Shown piece after piece: positions 34,391 to 46,143 of a DNA stretch of 64,000 nucleotides. The position numbers and the translations under genes were made by a program. A model generated the notes under the pieces. That model searched no databases. It saw nothing but the letters and a program-made list of their open reading frames with translations, and was not told the DNA's origin. The first letter of the stretch is position 1. Each line of letters starts with the position of its first letter. The stretch covers positions 103,825,027 to 103,889,026 of the forward strand of contig OW121856.1 of NCBI GenBank assembly GCA_933228895.1. The letters are read 5' to 3'. This DNA is from Platycnemis pennipes (Eukaryota > Arthropoda > Insecta > Odonata > Platycnemididae).

Positions 34391-35502
34391 ATATTTTTAT
34401 GCAAATTTAACGTGGTAAATACTAGTTTGAGTTAATATTTTTTTTTCAATTTAAAAATATGGACTTGTAATCATTTTTTAGGCCATTCGTAAAGAAGCAC
34501 TCGTGTCACGCAACTTAAGTTTTGTTGCGTCGTAGAAAACTAAAGTATCGTAACTCCAATAATCACTCACTCTCCTACCTATGGCATTTGCAATATGTAG
34601 GAGAGTTAGCGGTATTTCTACCGTAAATGCATAAAATAACAGCGGCTGTAAAAGTGGTCTAATATTTATAATAGTGGTTAAAACGTCAAAATAGTTTCAT
34701 CTTGATTATCGTAATGTGTAGAACAGGAGGTCAGAATTGACACTAGTAAGCTAAAAATTAGAATTTCCAAAGACGGTGGGGATGAAAGAACGAATTGGAG
34801 ATTATAACGATTAAATTAATCTGTCTCGTGCTAAAAATGGTGTGCAAAACGTATTTAAATAAGTAACCCTCAGTACGAGCGAAATTAAAGATTGTGTCAC
34901 GGCAACTTACTCCGTCCACTAAAGTAGTGACCTCCTGCCAAATACTCTTGTGGTGGATTTAATTATACATATTAGACGCCTGTGACTCTACATATTCGTC
35001 TTAGGGGATCTATAATCTCGACCAAATTGGACCAAGAGCCGAAATCGAAAGTGAAAACCTCGCTCTTTTAATTCCCCTCCAGCTTCCCGTTTTATTTTTT
35101 GCACTCAAGAGAATCAGAAACAATGGTGTTCCCTTTTGGGATTAATAAATGCTAAAATCCATGGTCTCATTCTGTGCTCGGCGCAACGGAGTCAATGTCT
35201 TTGAAGAAGTTTTGAATGAAAACCTTGGAATTTTCCAGGAAATGAAAAAGAAATGTTGCGAAATCGGCAGTTGAGTCGGTGAATTCCGACGAGCTTTATT
35301 TTACAAGAAGTGAAATTAGTGAATAGACGATGGAAGGAGAGGAATTTTGTTCTCAGTTACTCTAACAGATATCTGTGGATTAGTATCTACCGAGGTCTGT
35401 ATGAGGACTAAAAAAACTGCCCTCTGATGCATGGTGGTACGCCATAGTCAATAAATTTATTCGATACACAAACTGTGATTAGAAAAGAAATTTTGCTTAG
35501 CA
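34391..35502. other. No feature seen
   Basis: AT-rich unique sequence. 34995-35130 has a mildly coding-like composition but no open frame. Confidence 0.4.
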
Positions 35503-35513
35503 TGTAATTGATA

Positions 35514-35760
35514 ACTATAAAAAGAAGACGGGACAACCTAAACGGCCATATCTCGAGACACGATGGTCTGATGAAGACAATTGTCGAGGGAAGAGTGAAC
35601 GGGAAGAATGGAAAAGGCAGGCCTCGTAAGAATTATATAGAACTGGTCGTAAAGGACGTGAAAGAGAGAAGCTACGTTAATATGAAGAGGTTAGCCGATA
35701 GAAGAATCCAGTGGAGGGCTGCGTCAAACCAATCCTAGGATTGGTGACCCATGATTATGG
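35514..35760 (+). mobile_element. LINE-A insertion with perfect 11-bp target-site duplication
   Basis: 247-bp 5'-truncated LINE-A: TIKRRRDNLNGHISRHDGLM, KTIVEGRVNGKNGKGRPRKN, VVKDVKERSYVNMKRLADRR and AASNQS, then the family terminus. It is flanked by tgtaattgata at 35503-35513 and 35761-35771. The intact frame and exact duplication make this one of the youngest insertions in the window. It lacks any catalytic domain. Confidence 0.93.
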
Positions 35761-35771
35761 TGTAATTGATA

Positions 35772-36264
35772 GTTATCACCAAGGTAATTTAAATGTAAAT
35801 ATTTTATTTTTGTGCAACGAGAGACGGGAGCTTATATTTTGCGTGCAGTTGGAAATTTGAGTGGGATTGGATGAGCCTGGGCTCACACTCATCAACGAGT
35901 TAGCTTTTGTTTTCTGCCTCCTGCCCCATCCTCACCGTCCAATTCGTCCTATATTCCCCCCTGATTGACCGATAACGCTATTCCTTCTTCCCCCCACCCG
36001 TCCCACCCACACCTTGCTCACTCAGGTTGTTGGTAGCTATTTGCAGAGAGTTCACAGCACGTTCTATCCACCTGATGATGACGATAAATCAATCAAAACC
36101 CTGATCTTGAGAGTGTGTGCTTTATAAGTGGTAATTTGCTTTAGTTTGTTTTTCTCAAGAATTTTACTATATGATAAGGCCCTCTATATAGATATGTAGG
36201 TATACAACGGCCAATGAAATAACCGTTATAATAAAATAATTTAACTAAATAATATTATATTTTA
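35772..36264. other. No gene; pyrimidine-rich patch
   Basis: 35900-36010 is C/T-rich on +. A CTGATGA at 36072 lacks a paired GAAA in proper context. Otherwise AT-rich. Confidence 0.4.
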
Positions 36265-37202
36265 GTATTAGGAAGATAGAAGCCAAAATAAATAAAGGAG
36301 TCAGACAAGGATGCAACCTCTCCCCAGCGTTATTCAATATATACCTGGAAGAAACAAGAGACGCAGAAGAAATTGGTATCAAGGGCATCAAGGTGAATGG
36401 CGAAGAAATAAACATGCTAAGGCTTGCTGATGACATTGCTGTTGTAGCAGAAAGTCGAGAGGACTTGCAAGCATCCCTGACCACAATGGACCAAGTACCT
36501 CAAGAATATAATATGAGCATCAACTAGAAAAAAACTAAAACCCTTGTGTGTGGAGGAGAGAAGCTTAGGGCAAATATCACAATTCGAGGGGTGAAATTGG
36601 AACAAGTGGAGAACTTTACCTACCTCGGAAGCACTATAACTTGGGATGGAAGAAGCTTGACGAGCATCAAGCGAAGAATAGCACAAGCTAAGGAGGCGAT
36701 TATGAAGAAGAGACAACTACTGTGCTCAAAGAACCTACGGCTGCAAGCAAGGAAGCACTTCATCAAAACACTAGTATTGAATATGGCAATCTATGGATCA
36801 GAGACATGGAACATCGGGAAAGCAGGCCAACGAAGAATTGAAGACTTCAAAACATGGTTCTGGAGGAGAATTTTGAAGATTAAATGGACAATAAAGTGAG
36901 GAACGAAGAGGTCTACAGAAGAGCAGATGAAAAAAGGACAATGTGAAAAACCCTACTTCAAAGAAGAACCAGATGGATTGGACATACCTTAAGGCACAAT
37001 GAATTATTTAGAAATATAATAGAAGGGAAGATTGAAGGGAATGTCCCACGACGAAGACCAAGGGACAAATACATAGGGCAAATAAAGAAGGACATGAAAG
37101 AGAAAACATACCAGGGCGGGAGGGAATTCACACTGAATAGGGCAGAATGGATGACTACAGTAAACCAATCCTAGGATGTAAATACTGATGATGATGATGA
37201 AT
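36265..37202 (+). mobile_element. LINE-C reverse transcriptase fragment
   Basis: Encodes INKGVRQGCNLSPALFNIYL (motif GVRQGCxLSPxLFN), MLRLADDIAVVAESREDLQA with the catalytic ADD intact, a TAG at 36525-36527, then KTKTLVCGGEKL, ENFTYLGSTITWDGRSLTSI, ALVLNMAIYGSETWNIGKAG-like codons and, after a frameshift near 36895, RNEEVYRRADEKRTM, RRTRWIGHTLRHNELFRNII and AEWMTTVNQS. It ends in (ATG)n at 37184-37202. The protein is clearly related to LINE-A but diverged along its length, so I treat it as a separate family. The endonuclease and the N-terminal half of the reverse transcriptase are missing. Confidence 0.92.
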
Positions 37203-37693
37203 ATTAGACATAAAATAGGCATTTCAAATTGTTAAATATTACTTTTTGTGTCACGAGTGTGGAATGAAACGTATCTCAATGAAAATAATTTTCTTTTTAG
37301 ACGGTACCTAGCCTGTGGGAATCACTTTATTTGAACCTCATTGAACATTACAGGAGACCAGCGATTCATTCCTCATGTTGTAGGACCGAACCATGACGAA
37401 ATAAATGTAATGGTAATGCACTTTATTTCGTTCACACTAGGCAACCAATTCAGGTATTCAGGAAAAGATCTCTATTATCAAATTATCAAAAATTGTGAGA
37501 AGAGGTTGACGACATGGAACGTAATTAAGGCATAATGAAATCTTAACTTGATTTATGCCGCATTCCAGAAATCATGGTCATGTGGTAAGTTCTGTGAACG
37601 AAGTACAAAGTAAGTATATTATTGCTTGGCAAGAAATTCATAAAATATTAGATTCTGTACTATTGAAATATTACCTTATAACAAGGAAAATAT
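37203..37693. other. No feature seen
   Basis: AT-rich. The 64-codon frame at 37341-37535 has no support. Confidence 0.4.
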
Positions 37694-37850
37694 AGGATAT
37701 TTCAAGACTGCAGGGTGAACGGCGGTGAAAATCACAATAATTGCCACGCGAAAAATTCACCTGGACCGGGAATCGAACCACGTACTTTTTGCTTACCGAG
37801 CCACCGCGCAGACCTCTATGCTACCCAGGACCCCTAATTCGCATGGTAAT
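37694..37850 (-). repeat. tRNA-core element, copy 1
   Basis: On the minus strand it holds a tRNA-like fold: acceptor CCTGGG pairing with TCCAGG (one G-T), an A-box region, and T-arm/B box GGTTCGATTCC (37769-37779 on +). After the tRNA core comes a ~58-bp terminal block (37694-37752 on +) that is an inverted copy of the element's own 5' end as seen in copy 2. The 5' end of this copy is truncated at about 37850. Confidence 0.75.
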
Positions 37851-37989
37851 TTTATCGAGGTTCAAGGTACTAGATGTTGAGCCCTCGCGGTCTATCAATG
37901 ATGGCAGCGCGAGGGAGAAAGGGCTTCAAAGAAGCCACGACCAAAGGTGAACCCCATCCAGCGCTGAAGTCGCGCTTGACGGTAAATGC
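37851..37989. other. Spacer between the inverted tRNA-core elements
   Basis: GC-richer spacer with a hairpin: CCCTCGCG (37882-37889) and CGCGAGGG (37908-37915). The long minus frame through it (37870-38139) continues into copy 2 and is not a gene. Confidence 0.5.
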
Positions 37990-38155
37990 AGGATATTGTA
38001 GATTTCCGAGTGAACGGTGGTGAAATTCACAATAATTTCCATGCGAATTAGGGATCCTGGGTTGCGTTGTAGTTTGCACAGTGGCCCGGAAAGCCAAGGT
38101 CCGTGGTTCGATTCCCGGTCCAGGTGAATTTTTTCGCATGGCAATTATTGGGAAG
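37990..38155 (+). repeat. tRNA-core element, copy 2
   Basis: Starts with the ~58-bp 5' terminal block (37990-38047), then the tRNA-like core with B box GGTTCGATTCC (38105-38115). It is truncated in its 3' terminal block at about 38151. Together the two copies show that a complete element would be a tRNA-like core between terminal inverted repeats. The anticodon region is diverged between copies, so neither is called as a tRNA gene. Confidence 0.75.
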
Positions 38156-39639
38156 GAAAATCTAGTTTCTCAATTAGTATATAACGAAAATATACCGCGC
38201 CCGCAGTTTTTCACATTTATTTCTAGCTTTTGAAAACGAAACATTACGTTCTTCTCTCCGTATTCTGCGTCGAAATGACCACATAGGGTTTCCACTGAGT
38301 CCTTGAACGTTGCAATTTGCCTTGGCAGTGTCAAAACAGAAACTCGATGCAATATATCCTTCCTACTGCATCACGCCAGCGCATCTAGCCCTACCTGTTC
38401 CTGCCCGTCTCCCTGGGGCGAAACCTTCCATCACTCCGCCCCGCCCAGTCCTGTCGCGCGAGCATGATGCACAGACTGAAACTGACTGAGGGGACGGGGA
38501 TTGCGGTCCGTCGTGAGTGTTGGGGGAGGAGGGAAGGAAAGGGGGTTGTTAGTTAGGGCGACTAAGGGTATTGTGTGGGGTGGCTGCGGGGGGAGGAAAC
38601 TGAGGATGGCCTCAACATGATGAGAATTGCCACTGTCGGAGAGGGGGGCGGGTTCCCTAACCCTTAACCCCCCCCCCCTCCCCTTCCAAGACGCCCCAGC
38701 ACGCCACCACTAATAATAGCAGCCCCGCCAACTGCATCTCCGTGCCGCACGCAGGCATACGACACGCCTTGTCGGGTATGAATGGCTGTCGCAATCCAGC
38801 TCGACCCAAATAAAGCGACCCAGCTCTCCCTCTCTCCACGCAATGAATGCACCACTGCCCACCAATCCCTCTCTCTCTCCGGAGTGCGGAAACCGCTTCC
38901 AAACTCACGTTTAGAGCATCACCACTTAACATGAAGAGACAGTTCCCTTAAACGGAAAGATAACCTACCTCTAAATGCTAAGGAACGTAAAAAAAACTCC
39001 ATCACAGTATGAGCGTTTGGATCAGCTTTGCTCACCCTTGATTTCATGAGGCAATTTATAATAATGAATGGAGCGGAAAACAAATGGTGATAGCTATATA
39101 TAGATTTTGGATGGATACGCTAAGATAAATCATCAGAGTAGAATATGTGCGGAGGTGTCAAGATTAAAAGTCCGTCATAAGATGAGCTTTACTCATCTTG
39201 TATTTCACGAGACAATGACAGAGGTTTGGTGAGAAATGGCCATGAATATCAGTTGGGAGGATTACCCATAGAATGTTTATCACTTCAAGGGTTTCACAAG
39301 GCCCAAAAGTTTGAGAACCGATGGTATCATTCATCAGGAGAGTGAATTGAAACAGATGTCAAGATTTGAATTCCAGAATAATAATTTATCATTTACCCGC
39401 TTGAAATAAGGGATGATTGTAGATGTGATCCATATTTTCAAGGGAGATTACAGAGATCTGTAAGGTTAGTTAACTGAGCGCATAGATCGTCTGTGTTTTT
39501 CACCAAACATCTCGGATTCAAATCCAGCTGATATATAGATACGTCCAGCTACACTAGAGCAGCATTGTTAATAGGCTAAGTGATCTTTCATGGAAATCTT
39601 AGGATGCAGGGGGAAAAAGCTGATATGTTATATCATATT
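38156..39639. other. Purine/pyrimidine-rich patch then AT-rich sequence
   Basis: 38480-38650 is G-rich on +, with a C-run at about 38670-38680, then 38680-38900 is C-rich. Minus frames here (38657-38932) are low-complexity. 38940-39640 is AT-rich; a B-box-like 'ggattcaaatcc' at about 39517 has no confirmed SINE body. Confidence 0.45.
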
Positions 39640-40684
39640 GCATCGGGATTGTTACTTGGCAAGGTTGAACTCAACTAACAAGACCAACCTTAGTTTCAGG
39701 GGTTACTATGATGTTTGAACACCATAGTAATGTTTCCTGGGGTAAACAAATGCGTGAAATAGTGGGTCAAGCATATCGTTAACTGGGATCGGTCAAAAGA
39801 GTACTGGGTAAGGTGACGATCATGTACGAGAAACCAGCTACTTTTCCCTTGTTAGTCCTCATTTGGAATATGTTGCAAGTGTAAGGGATCCCTACGAAAT
39901 CGGTCTAAATAATGACCTTCAACGTGTGCAGCGAAGATCGGCAAGATTTGTAAAGGGACGGTACGATAGCCTTATTAGCGTAACCAGTCTATTTAAATGA
40001 ATTAAAATGGGAAACATTGTCAGATCGCAGGTTTAAATTTAGACTTAACCTCTTATACAAATTCCAATACCATATTTTTAGTGATGATGTTAAAAAAAAA
40101 TATTTTGCGAACCCCAACTTACTATGGTAGACTGGACCATGATCTCAAAATTAGAGAAATTGATGGCTGAACTAACAGATTCAAAATGTCCTTTTTTCCT
40201 CGTACAATTAGGGATATGAATAACGGTAAATATGTCCAGCACGAGTGTAGCAATGGATAACATTGGTAGCTGCATGTTGGTACAAGGACTTGTAGCTAAC
40301 CCAACTAACAGCATGTTTTTGCATGTATGCTTTGCTATTTTTATCTTTTTTTAAATAGTGTAGTTTTGAACAGTACCTATATGAATACTAATCCTTTTTT
40401 ATGCATGGAATGTAGAATAGAATAGAATTTTCTTATTATTCCGGGACGATTTCGTCTCTTAGGAACACAAATGACTGTACATAATTAATACATATCTAGA
40501 GTCATGACATTAATTCCATAACAGGATGACAGCACATTAATATAAACAAAAGGTAACAATATTAAGTCCCATATTATAGTACAACAATATTGGAATGCAA
40601 GTGAAATGTAGTGCATGTTTGGTGAGCATTCACCCCCTGCCACACACGTTTATGGTGGCTTGCAGGGTATTTTGTAGATGTAAA
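39640..40684 (+). mobile_element. LINE-B fragment with internal insertion
   Basis: Plus-strand CR1/Jockey-like C-terminus in broken frames: a PHLEYVASV-like block (near 39855), LQRVQRRSARFVKGRYDSLI, WETLSDRRFKFRLNLLYKFQ, a YYGRLDHDLKIREID block and FKMSFFPRTIRDMN, then the 3' UTR and a (GTAGAT)n-type end at 40674-40684. In-frame stops occur at several points. It belongs to the same subfamily as the 30.6-31.3 kb copy and is split by the 189-bp insertion at 40416-40604. Confidence 0.88.
40416..40604 (-). mobile_element. 189-bp unknown retroelement inside LINE-B
   Basis: Bounded by aatgtag at 40409-40415 and 40605-40611. The homologous site in the 30.7-kb LINE-B copy lacks it, which confirms an insertion. 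One end is a short (AATAG)n-like repeat (40416-40427). This suggests a LINE/SINE 3' tail, with the element then on the minus strand. The family is not recognised and there is no ORF. Confidence 0.85.
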
Positions 40685-42549
40685 TCAGTTTTGAGGCTAT
40701 TTTGCATGTATTTACGTCCCTACGTAAATACGCAATTTGTTGGCGCAACTGTTTTAGCAATTTCCTCGTATACTTCGAATCAGCCAAAAGTATTTGTGTA
40801 AGATGCATGCGGTGTCCCTCTCGCAAGGTGATAGCTTAAAGGTAAAAGTTGTATTGCGCGTGAAGATTTTTTTATTTCACGGGTGATTTTTACTATATAG
40901 TATATACCTCCCTGCTGCATACCCACTTAGTTACTCGAAATGTTCTCAGTAGATTTAGAACTATCGATGTACAGGACTGTGCTCAATCTATTCAGGTGCC
41001 GTTTTTTCAGTAATGTGCATGAGTTCCTCCTGCTTCACAAGAAGCCCCTCCCTGGCCGTTTTTAGGCTACTGTAGTGATTTCCATCACTTTTATCCATGA
41101 ATAAAAAGATGTTTACAAGGACCGCGTGTTTGTTTGTCTGTTTAATCCCACAGTTTGTGAATGCTAAGGTCCCACGAGACGATCTTCTGGCAGTTCTCCC
41201 GTCTTTCGGGCGTTAATTTACTGAAAATAATCCTAGATATAAATAAATGAGACATCTCGGTTGAATAATTTACGACTATGTGTTCCAGGCTCCTTCGTTG
41301 AAGCGTCATTTTCTCGCCAGCTCCCGTCCTAAACCGTCTATTTCCGGAAAATGGATGAACGGCTGAAATGAAATAGGAATAGTTATTCTCAGAGGTGTCG
41401 GAAGCTAGGCTTGCTGGCACAGAATTTAGTTGGTTATCTTATTCTGCATACCAGGAAACTGATCTCTTTTCCTCACAAACAGCTCACCCTGAAGATATTC
41501 ATTTGACAAGATGAGAAAACTCAATTAGTGAGGTTTGAAAGTTCTGAAAGGTGAACTACTTGCCGAGTTTACTGAAAATTAATAGAGCACAGGATAGTTG
41601 GCTTTATGCTGAGGAAGATTTGTCTTCGAAATTTTCGGCTTCCCTGACTTTAAAAATCCCATAGCAGTTTTTATTATACCATAATGCTATTGTTTATTGT
41701 AGCCGTTAGAAACACCTTCGGGGAAGGTATCACTTTCAGAAGATCATTGTCACCTTTGTTAATTTCAAAAACTCATTTTTATTCTTTAATAATAATGTAT
41801 TCCTTTATACACTTTTTAATAACTTTTTTCAAAAGACGGAATTTTGATAGCCCTGTACAATGGCCAGAATTTGTTCTACTAGATAATTTAAATTATTCCT
41901 TGCTGATACAAAATTTTAATGAAGATTTTTTGCTGAGTTTAGCATATGAATAAAATTCATACATGTAAAAAGAAAGATTAATATGGGGTCTAAAAATAAT
42001 AAAAAATGTTCGTAGTAATTATCAATATTCATTCAATCCAAAAAAACATCTTAAGTAATCTAGGAAATTAGAAGATAAGTAACGTTTTTGATTTTGTTTG
42101 GAATGTAATTGAACAGATTTAACCCAAGTACAAAAAATATATCTTATAATTATTGCTAGATTGGTTTTAGGCATTCAGGAATTGTAACTTCTGCGGAGAA
42201 GACAAAAGAGTGAGCAAGATATTTGATTTTTATCTGAAGTTATGTGATCAATAGGCAAATGGCACACCGTAATGAGGAATGCCTAACATGTAAAATCACA
42301 ATATTCATTAATCGGAATGTGAGCACCTTCTGGTTATTTTTTCAATTTGAAGTCATGGTCATAAATTCATGACTCTAAAATCAATTTTTACAATGAGCAG
42401 TCAAACTGATTGATAATATTTCCCTGTAGTTGTGAAACTCAATTCATTCATTGTATTCATTGTTAAAAATTCATCAAGAGTTCCACGTTTATTTGGAAAA
42501 GTCACTACGAAGGCGTTACTACGTTATCACAAATACAAATATATTTATT
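40685..42549. other. No supported gene
   Basis: AT-rich. The minus frame 41142-41420 follows a fair splice acceptor (complement of a T/C-rich tract near 41360-41385) but has no family resemblance or partner exon. I list it only as a note. Confidence 0.4.
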
Positions 42550-42712
42550 AATATATAGATACTAACCATCTAGCTGCATGTGACTATTGTTTAATATATC
42601 TCTCTGTAGTTGCCTAGTTGCATGTCAATAGTGCATGTTTTAGGGTCTTAACCGACTGCCACACACCCTCGCGATTCTTTCGGGGGATTGCGTTGTTGCA
42701 GATAAAAAAATA
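42550..42712 (+). mobile_element. Decayed LINE-B 3' end
   Basis: 'agatactaaccatctagctg' then 'atagtgcatgtttt' and 'gactgccacacaccctcgcg' match the LINE-B 3' UTR in order. The terminal (GTAGAT)n is degraded. It has a local duplication of the 'ctgtagttgcctagttgcatg' part. Confidence 0.75.
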
Positions 42713-45147
42713 AATTCGTCTACATGAAAAATGATTAATGTTTTTTCCATTAGGAAAATATTTGTAAATATAGTGCGTGACTGTCGTTTCAACTCCATTT
42801 ATTTTCTTCGATGCACATAAGCAAGTTTCAATGATTTCAACCCACTCAAATATGTTTTACTAAACATCATTTTTTCACATATAAGTTATACCTAATAATG
42901 TTTTACAGAACACGATTATCGTAAACCTAGGTGAACCATACTAACCGCAAGGAATATTATCGTTACCGCAATGGATAATCCAATCATTCACCATTTACTG
43001 TCAAATACATGGAAATGAATTTTTGATTTCATTTCGGTCTCAGTGATGATTTTAGGTGTTTATTCATTATGAGCCGTGTGAAGGTAGAGCACTTAAATAA
43101 TATGTTTACAGCCTTATTTCGAATGTAGCTTTACTGTTGTAAAATATTTGGTGATGAAACATGATAGCCTTCAAGTTTTTTGTGGAAAAGACAAATTATT
43201 TTCCCAAAACTGGACTCTGATGAGCACTCAAACTTTTTAGCCGCGCCCTTGTTGATTTAACTTTCACTCTCGGAAGGCAGGTGACCCTTGTTGTAAAAAT
43301 GTCTCATCTAGTTACACATTCAGGATATTTCGTGCAGTATTTTGTTTCCTCCACTGCCGGAATACCCTAGGCAACCAGACTCCGCCTTCATCCCAAACAA
43401 ACTTCTAGGTTCACGACCCGGCAAAACCCTTCGTGTCCCTCCCAAATCCTTTCTCTTTCTCGCTCTCCACCTTTAACTGCTTAACCACACAACCTATCGG
43501 ATCCGAGTTTACCCTTTCACTCTTGCCTTCGTCCACGGGAACTGACGAACTCATACTCCCCAGCCTTTTACCCTCCCAGCGCCATCTGTCCGACAATCCC
43601 TGTCTTCATCCCTCCTCCGGTTCAACCTCGACCAGCGTTAGGGCGCGTAACTAAGTGGGGTCTAATTCAAACAACTGTTTAATATGGCGAGTGAATAGGT
43701 GCGGTGTTTGGGCCCTCCAAACTCTCTACTCTCTCTTATCTTATGCCGGTCACTGCGCAAACAAAAGTGCGATTCAACACAAGTGAAATTTTGGCGTGTG
43801 CGTTCGGTGATGGAGTGGTGGCGAAGCCATGTAATTTTCAATCGGGGAGAAATTCTCTATCGCAAATGCAGGTACTACTGGAATGGCTTCTGCGTGAATA
43901 TTTAATGAGTGCTCCGCATGGCTTTGTGCTTTCGGAAAAATCATTCGTTCCACGGGCACTCGCAGCCCTTGCCGGTGACCATTTTTAAATATATTTCAGA
44001 GTGAATTGTTTATCAAAGTGCCGTGCTTGGGTATCAATTATTCAAGGAGTGAATTCACGAATTTACTCGAAAATGTATGAGCTGCATCCGGCTTGCTTTC
44101 AGCATTTCCCTATTGATGGCTCGTTTAAGTTAACCACGACTATTGAGACGTCGCAGATAATGTTTTAGAATGGTCTTTTTATCCGTACTGGACCTTCTCT
44201 ACATTAGGTAGTGGTGATTAAAATTCGTATCAAATGATCGCTTCCATCACTTCGGCTTGTAGTGATAAATTCTTATCAACCGATATATTTACCTGCCTAT
44301 AAAGTAGTTGAAATGAAGTGGTGGGTAGCATGTTCCAAGGTATGAGTTAATACGCATTTCTTCTTCTTTTACGTAAAAAAATTTGGAGACATGCACATTA
44401 TTCCAATAGCATTAACATTTGGATTTGGAAAATGAAACAAGTACACAGTTTGTGACGCCAATAATTAGCAGTATATTTCCAGACGTTAACATTATTAGGA
44501 ATTTTGCAGAAAAATTAAAAATTCTTCTGACTCAAAAGGAAAATGTTTTCTTTGCTGCTCCTAAGGATTTTCAATTTTTCTTGATGTATTATAAATATTG
44601 GCAATCACCTCATTTTGGGTTTCTTGTTTCGGCAAAACAGGGGCTTGTCGGACCAGCTCATAAAAATACACTACTTCATTCGTTTATCAAATCTACCCTC
44701 GCAATTTTCTTTAATCATCTATAACTTCACTTAGCAAGGTCTTCAAGTCCGATTATTTCTTATTCTTTTTTCCTTTTATTTGTCATACCATACATGATAA
44801 ATGTTTCTTTATCGTCCTCATTTAACCAAAATTCTACCTTCGATAGCAACCTACTGCATTACCTTTCCCTTAAGTACCTTATTCATCCACGAACTCTGTC
44901 TTCTCATAGCTAATCACAATCTCTTCTACTTTCCAAGTATATTCAACATCTCATCAAAATCAATTGTCTATTCTTCCGCCTATCTCACTTTCTCCATTCT
45001 CTTCCACACCCACATTTCACACCTTTATGATCATCCTCCAGCTCTGGTGTCTATGTCTCAGATTCATTCATAACCACGTTCCACATTCAATAGCCATATC
45101 TTTACATCCCAACTGAAGGTTTTCCTCATGAGAGATCTTGTGGAGGT
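42713..45147. other. No supported gene; pyrimidine-rich island 43380-43650
   Basis: 43380-43650 is C/T-rich on + with parallel chance frames. 43690-43990 is less AT-rich with overlapping frames (43699-43905, 43704-43988) and no motif. 44419-44724 is a 101-codon frame in AT-rich sequence, unrecognised. Confidence 0.4.
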
Positions 45148-45159
45148 AAAATCCTGCTT

Positions 45160-46131
45160 CATCATCATCATCATCGGTCAACAAACCAAGAATAGGTTTG
45201 ACACAGCCCTCCACTCCATTCTTCTATCGGCCAACCTCTTCATATTGACGTAGTATCTCTCTTTTACATCCTTCACAACTTGCTCCATATACCTCATACG
45301 AAGCCTGCCTTTTCCATTGTTCCTGTTCGCTTTTACCTCGACGATTGTCTTCATCAGGCCATCGTGTCTCAAGATGTGCCCCATTAAGTTGTCCCGTCTT
45401 CTTTTTAATGTTTTCAGTAGACATCTCTTCTCTCCCACTCTTCTTAACACTTCTTTGTTTGTCACTAGATCGATCCATTTTATCTTCATCATTCTTCTAT
45501 AGCACCACATTTCAAATGTTTCCAGCCTGGACTTCTCTGCTGCTGAAATTGTCCATGCTTCGCTGCCATATAGTAGAATGCTATAGATGTATGTTGTAAT
45601 GAAATGTTTCCTCACTTCCACGCTTGTATTTGCAGATGTAAGCAGAATCTTCTTCTGGTAAAATGCCCTTTTTGCTTGGGCAATTCTACTGGCAATTTCT
45701 CTTTTACTTCTTCCAACGCTGATTACTCGGATTCTCAGGTAGTAGAACTCTTCCACCTCCTCGACGTTTTGTTTTCCTAGTTTAACATTGGTCCTGAATT
45801 CCTTTCACCTGCTGCATACCAATACCTTAGTTTTCTTTTTATTGATCTTCAGATGATATCTGGTCATTGCTCTTTCCATATTTCCTAGTGTCTTCTTTAA
45901 ATCTCCTTCTGTTTCTGCCATGACTGCTATGCCATCGGCGAATCGTAGCATGCTGATTTTCTCCCGTGGATATTCACTCCCGGAGACTTTTCTTTTATTT
46001 CTTGGATGGCTTTCTCGATGTAGACATTGAAAAATACGGGAGATAGTGTACATCCTTGCCTCACTCCTTTCTTTATGCTTGCTTCTGTAATGCTGGGTCC
46101 TGATTTTATTATGGCCACCTGGTTTTTATAC
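45160..46131 (-). mobile_element. Longest LINE-A copy, with reverse-transcriptase core and target-site duplication
   Basis: Minus-strand order: KNQVAIIKSGPSIT, KKGVRQGCTLSPVFFNVYIE (motif GVRQGC), ISMLRFADGIAVMAETEGDL, LKINKKKTKVLVCSR, then FYYLRIRVISVGRSKREIAS, VRKHFITTYIYSILLYGSEA, FEMWCYRRMMKIKWIDLVTN and LRHDGLMKTIVEVKANRNNG, ending in the AVSN variant of AASN and (ATG)n. The catalytic motif reads FADG where FADD is expected, so a metal-binding aspartate is lost. Two frameshifts split the protein. It is flanked by aaaatcctgctt at 45148-45159 and 46132-46143, a perfect 12-bp duplication. Confidence 0.95.
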
Positions 46132-46143
46132 AAAATCCTGCTT

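Noticed and set aside
36061..36110. CTGATGATGACG as a third hammerhead core
   Set aside because: The downstream position reads AAAA where GAAA is needed and no stem II/III can be drawn.
38655..38680. Telomere-like 'ccctaacccttaacccc'
   Set aside because: Only two imperfect units beside a C-run. Not an array, and not the TTAGG repeat usual in insects.
39440..39560. B-box-like sequence suggesting a tRNA or SINE
   Set aside because: Only one of the two promoter boxes fits and no second copy of the flanking body occurs in the window.
41142..41420. 92-codon minus frame behind a fair splice acceptor
   Set aside because: No partner exon, no recognisable motif and composition like the flanks; too weak to list as coding.
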